From Trogon surrucura (taxonomy: Eukaryota; Chordata; Aves; Trogoniformes; Trogonidae): 64,000 bases of DNA. The stretch is taken from the NCBI GenBank assembly GCA_020746105.1, contig CM036622.1:19197487-19261486 (forward strand), written 5' to 3'. Under the pieces are notes generated by a model. That model ran no database searches, had not been told where the DNA came from, and was given only the letters and a program-made list of their open reading frames with translations. This document shows, piece after piece, positions 62,601 to 64,000 of this stretch. The position numbers and the translations under genes were made by a program. The number at the start of each line of letters is the position of its first letter. Within the stretch, counting starts at the first letter, position 1.

Positions 62601-64000
62601 AAGGTGTTTAAAAGCTGTATGTTCCTCTGATAGGAAATCTCAAACTAACAATAGTAATTTTCAACAACTGACAGTAAAGGTCATCTTTTGGTTGCACCTT
62701 CTGGGTATGAAATTCAAAATACTCACCTGGAGGACACAAAATCGACATGAAATATATCATCTCTCAGAATTCAAGCTTGCTAGAGGATTATTTAAAGGCA
62801 TTAGTCTGACCGGGTATGAGTTTATGCAACTTCAACAACTCTGAAACTCTATCAACTCAGCAGAAATGTTAAGTCTATCAAAGTACGCCTGGCCAAGATT
62901 AAATGCATATGAAAATGAGTAATCAGGACTTGTAGGTCAGGTCCTTTCAGGCAACTGTGTTGCATAACAAGGCCTGGGGAAAAGAAATGGAAAAAAAAAA
63001 AATGGTTTGACTGACTCTTTCAGTCAGGAAGAATATTTCAGCTTAAATATTTCAGCAGCTTTTAGTTTCTTTTTTTCTTTTTTTTTTCTTTTTTTTTCTT
63101 AAATTGCATACCAAAGAATGATTACATGTACACGCTGAATCATTAACTGTTTACATTCAGGTTCTCACAGTTACGACAAAGATGCTGCTGTAAACCAGCG
63201 ATTCAGAGTTTTGATTGCCGAAAGGATTCTTGTGCAACTTTAAAGTCTTAACAGGAACAAACAAAAACACTTTTTAAAATTTACTAAATACTTTATAGTC
63301 ATGGCTTTCCACTTTTTTTTTCAAAAAACATGGGATTCTCTTTCAGCAAATGCTAATGTTATACTTGCTTTTCTCTGTTCTGGTGCACAGGTTCTCAAAA
63401 ATCATTATCAAGTTAAAATACAGACACTGATTTAACAGAATATTATTTGAACACAGATTCAAGGACATTTACAACTCAAGTCACCAATGACAGTACACTT
63501 AGATCACATGGACATGAAAAACTTGGAAACTAGAAAAAGATTCTTCTTTAAAGGATGCTTTTTATCATTGTTCCAAACTATTCTCTTTTGAAATCAAATT
63601 CTATCAAAGAACTCAATTAATCATTACCATTTAGATATGCGCAAGGTGTTTTTGCATTTACTACAAGAAAACTATAACACAGAAAATATGAATTTTTTTG
63701 GTTATTTATGTTCTTTTATATCAGGATGCAGATGTGGGAAGGTTATAATATACTATAGTATAGCACCAAAGTTTTTACACTGTTTTTCAACACCACTTGC
63801 CTACTTCTCAGATGTCTCTCTCACATTTCTAGTGGCCCCACAATGGGAATTCTTCAGAGAACTTCCTACTCCACTGTCTCAGCAGCCCTAAGGGCATATC
63901 ATGCCCTGCAGTAAACCTACTGTAAGTAACGACAGGTTGGGGGGGATGTCGTTGAAGCACCTGAAGAAGCAAAAAGCCCCCCTGTAGCCAGAGTTCTGCT
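56632..64000 (-). other. OSBPL10: OSBPL10 intron (upstream boundary outside window)
   Basis: It contains the internally deleted CR1 at 57010-58422. Elsewhere there are A and T homopolymer runs (60078-60092, 60868-60886, 63066-63102) and no recognised genes or elements. The exons for the PH domain and coiled region should lie further upstream, beyond position 64000. Confidence 0.75.
57010..58422 (+). mobile_element. CR1 LINE with endonuclease part fused to the 3' end (internal deletion)
   Basis: The 5' portion encodes degraded CR1 ORF2 endonuclease text (VRVCYRPPNQDKEADE, LVGDLTYQMSAGN) and the following linker (about 57436-57860). At about 57870 it jumps to the near-3' block (TGTAGTCAGCACTGGTGAGG) and continues to the tail ending ACTTCTATGATTCTGTGAT. 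Most of the reverse-transcriptase domain is missing. There are several frameshifts and stops. The 5' boundary is approximate. Confidence 0.87.

Noticed and set aside
1-64000. CRISPR arrays, operons, prokaryotic defence or toxin systems
   Set aside because: No regularly spaced repeats, no compact gene clusters and no bacterial-type coding were seen. The DNA is clearly vertebrate.

Overview
The window is vertebrate nuclear DNA, almost certainly from a bird and probably a passerine. Its genes are split by GT-AG introns. Its interspersed repeats are mainly CR1 LINE 3' ends, carrying the usual ATTCTATGATTCTATG-type tails. There are also avian-type ERV LTR pieces and one SINE with a tRNA-Ile-like head joined to a CR1-like tail, a composition known from the passerine TguSINE1 family. 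No prokaryotic, viral-genome or CRISPR content was seen.

Two protein-coding genes lie tail to tail. On the + strand, about 0.3-10.25 kb holds the last eight coding exons of STT3B, the catalytic subunit of the post-translational oligosaccharyltransferase complex. These include the SVSE and WWDYG catalytic motifs and the stop codon. Its 3' UTR follows, with candidate poly(A) signals at 11.07, 11.85 and 12.37 kb. On the - strand, 56.6 kb down to 17.1 kb holds seven coding exons of OSBPL10 (ORP10). They cover the linker before the lipid-transfer domain, the whole OSBP-related domain with its EQVSHHPP signature, and the C-terminus. A 3' UTR of about 3 kb runs to a poly(A) signal at 14.04 kb. STT3B and OSBPL10 are also convergent neighbours on human 3p23, which supports both identifications. 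The OSBPL10 N-terminus (PH domain) and the first half of STT3B lie outside the window.

The rest is intron and intergenic DNA. Repeats identified are: CR1 at 17.7-18.2 (+), 26.8-27.2 (+), 37.2-37.4 (-), 41.4-43.2 (-), 48.6-48.8 (+) and 57.0-58.4 kb (+, internally deleted); a solo LTR at 44.15-45.08 kb with a tandem duplication inside it; a probable LTR at 31.2-31.6 kb; an older LTR fragment at 22.7-22.9 kb; the SINE at 51.9-52.1 kb; and (TA)n and (CA)n/(GT)n tracts.

The most interesting observations are: (1) a probable alternative first exon of OSBPL10 at 39.3 kb, with 16 ATG-initiated codons and an in-phase splice donor, which would give a 415-residue ORP10 lacking the PH domain; (2) a nearly perfect 36-bp inverted repeat at 12.72-12.81 kb between the convergent genes, fully pairable in a + strand transcript; and (3) an AT-rich stretch near 50 kb with octamer and homeodomain core motifs that looks like a conserved non-coding enhancer. 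I found no evidence of an undescribed multi-gene system.
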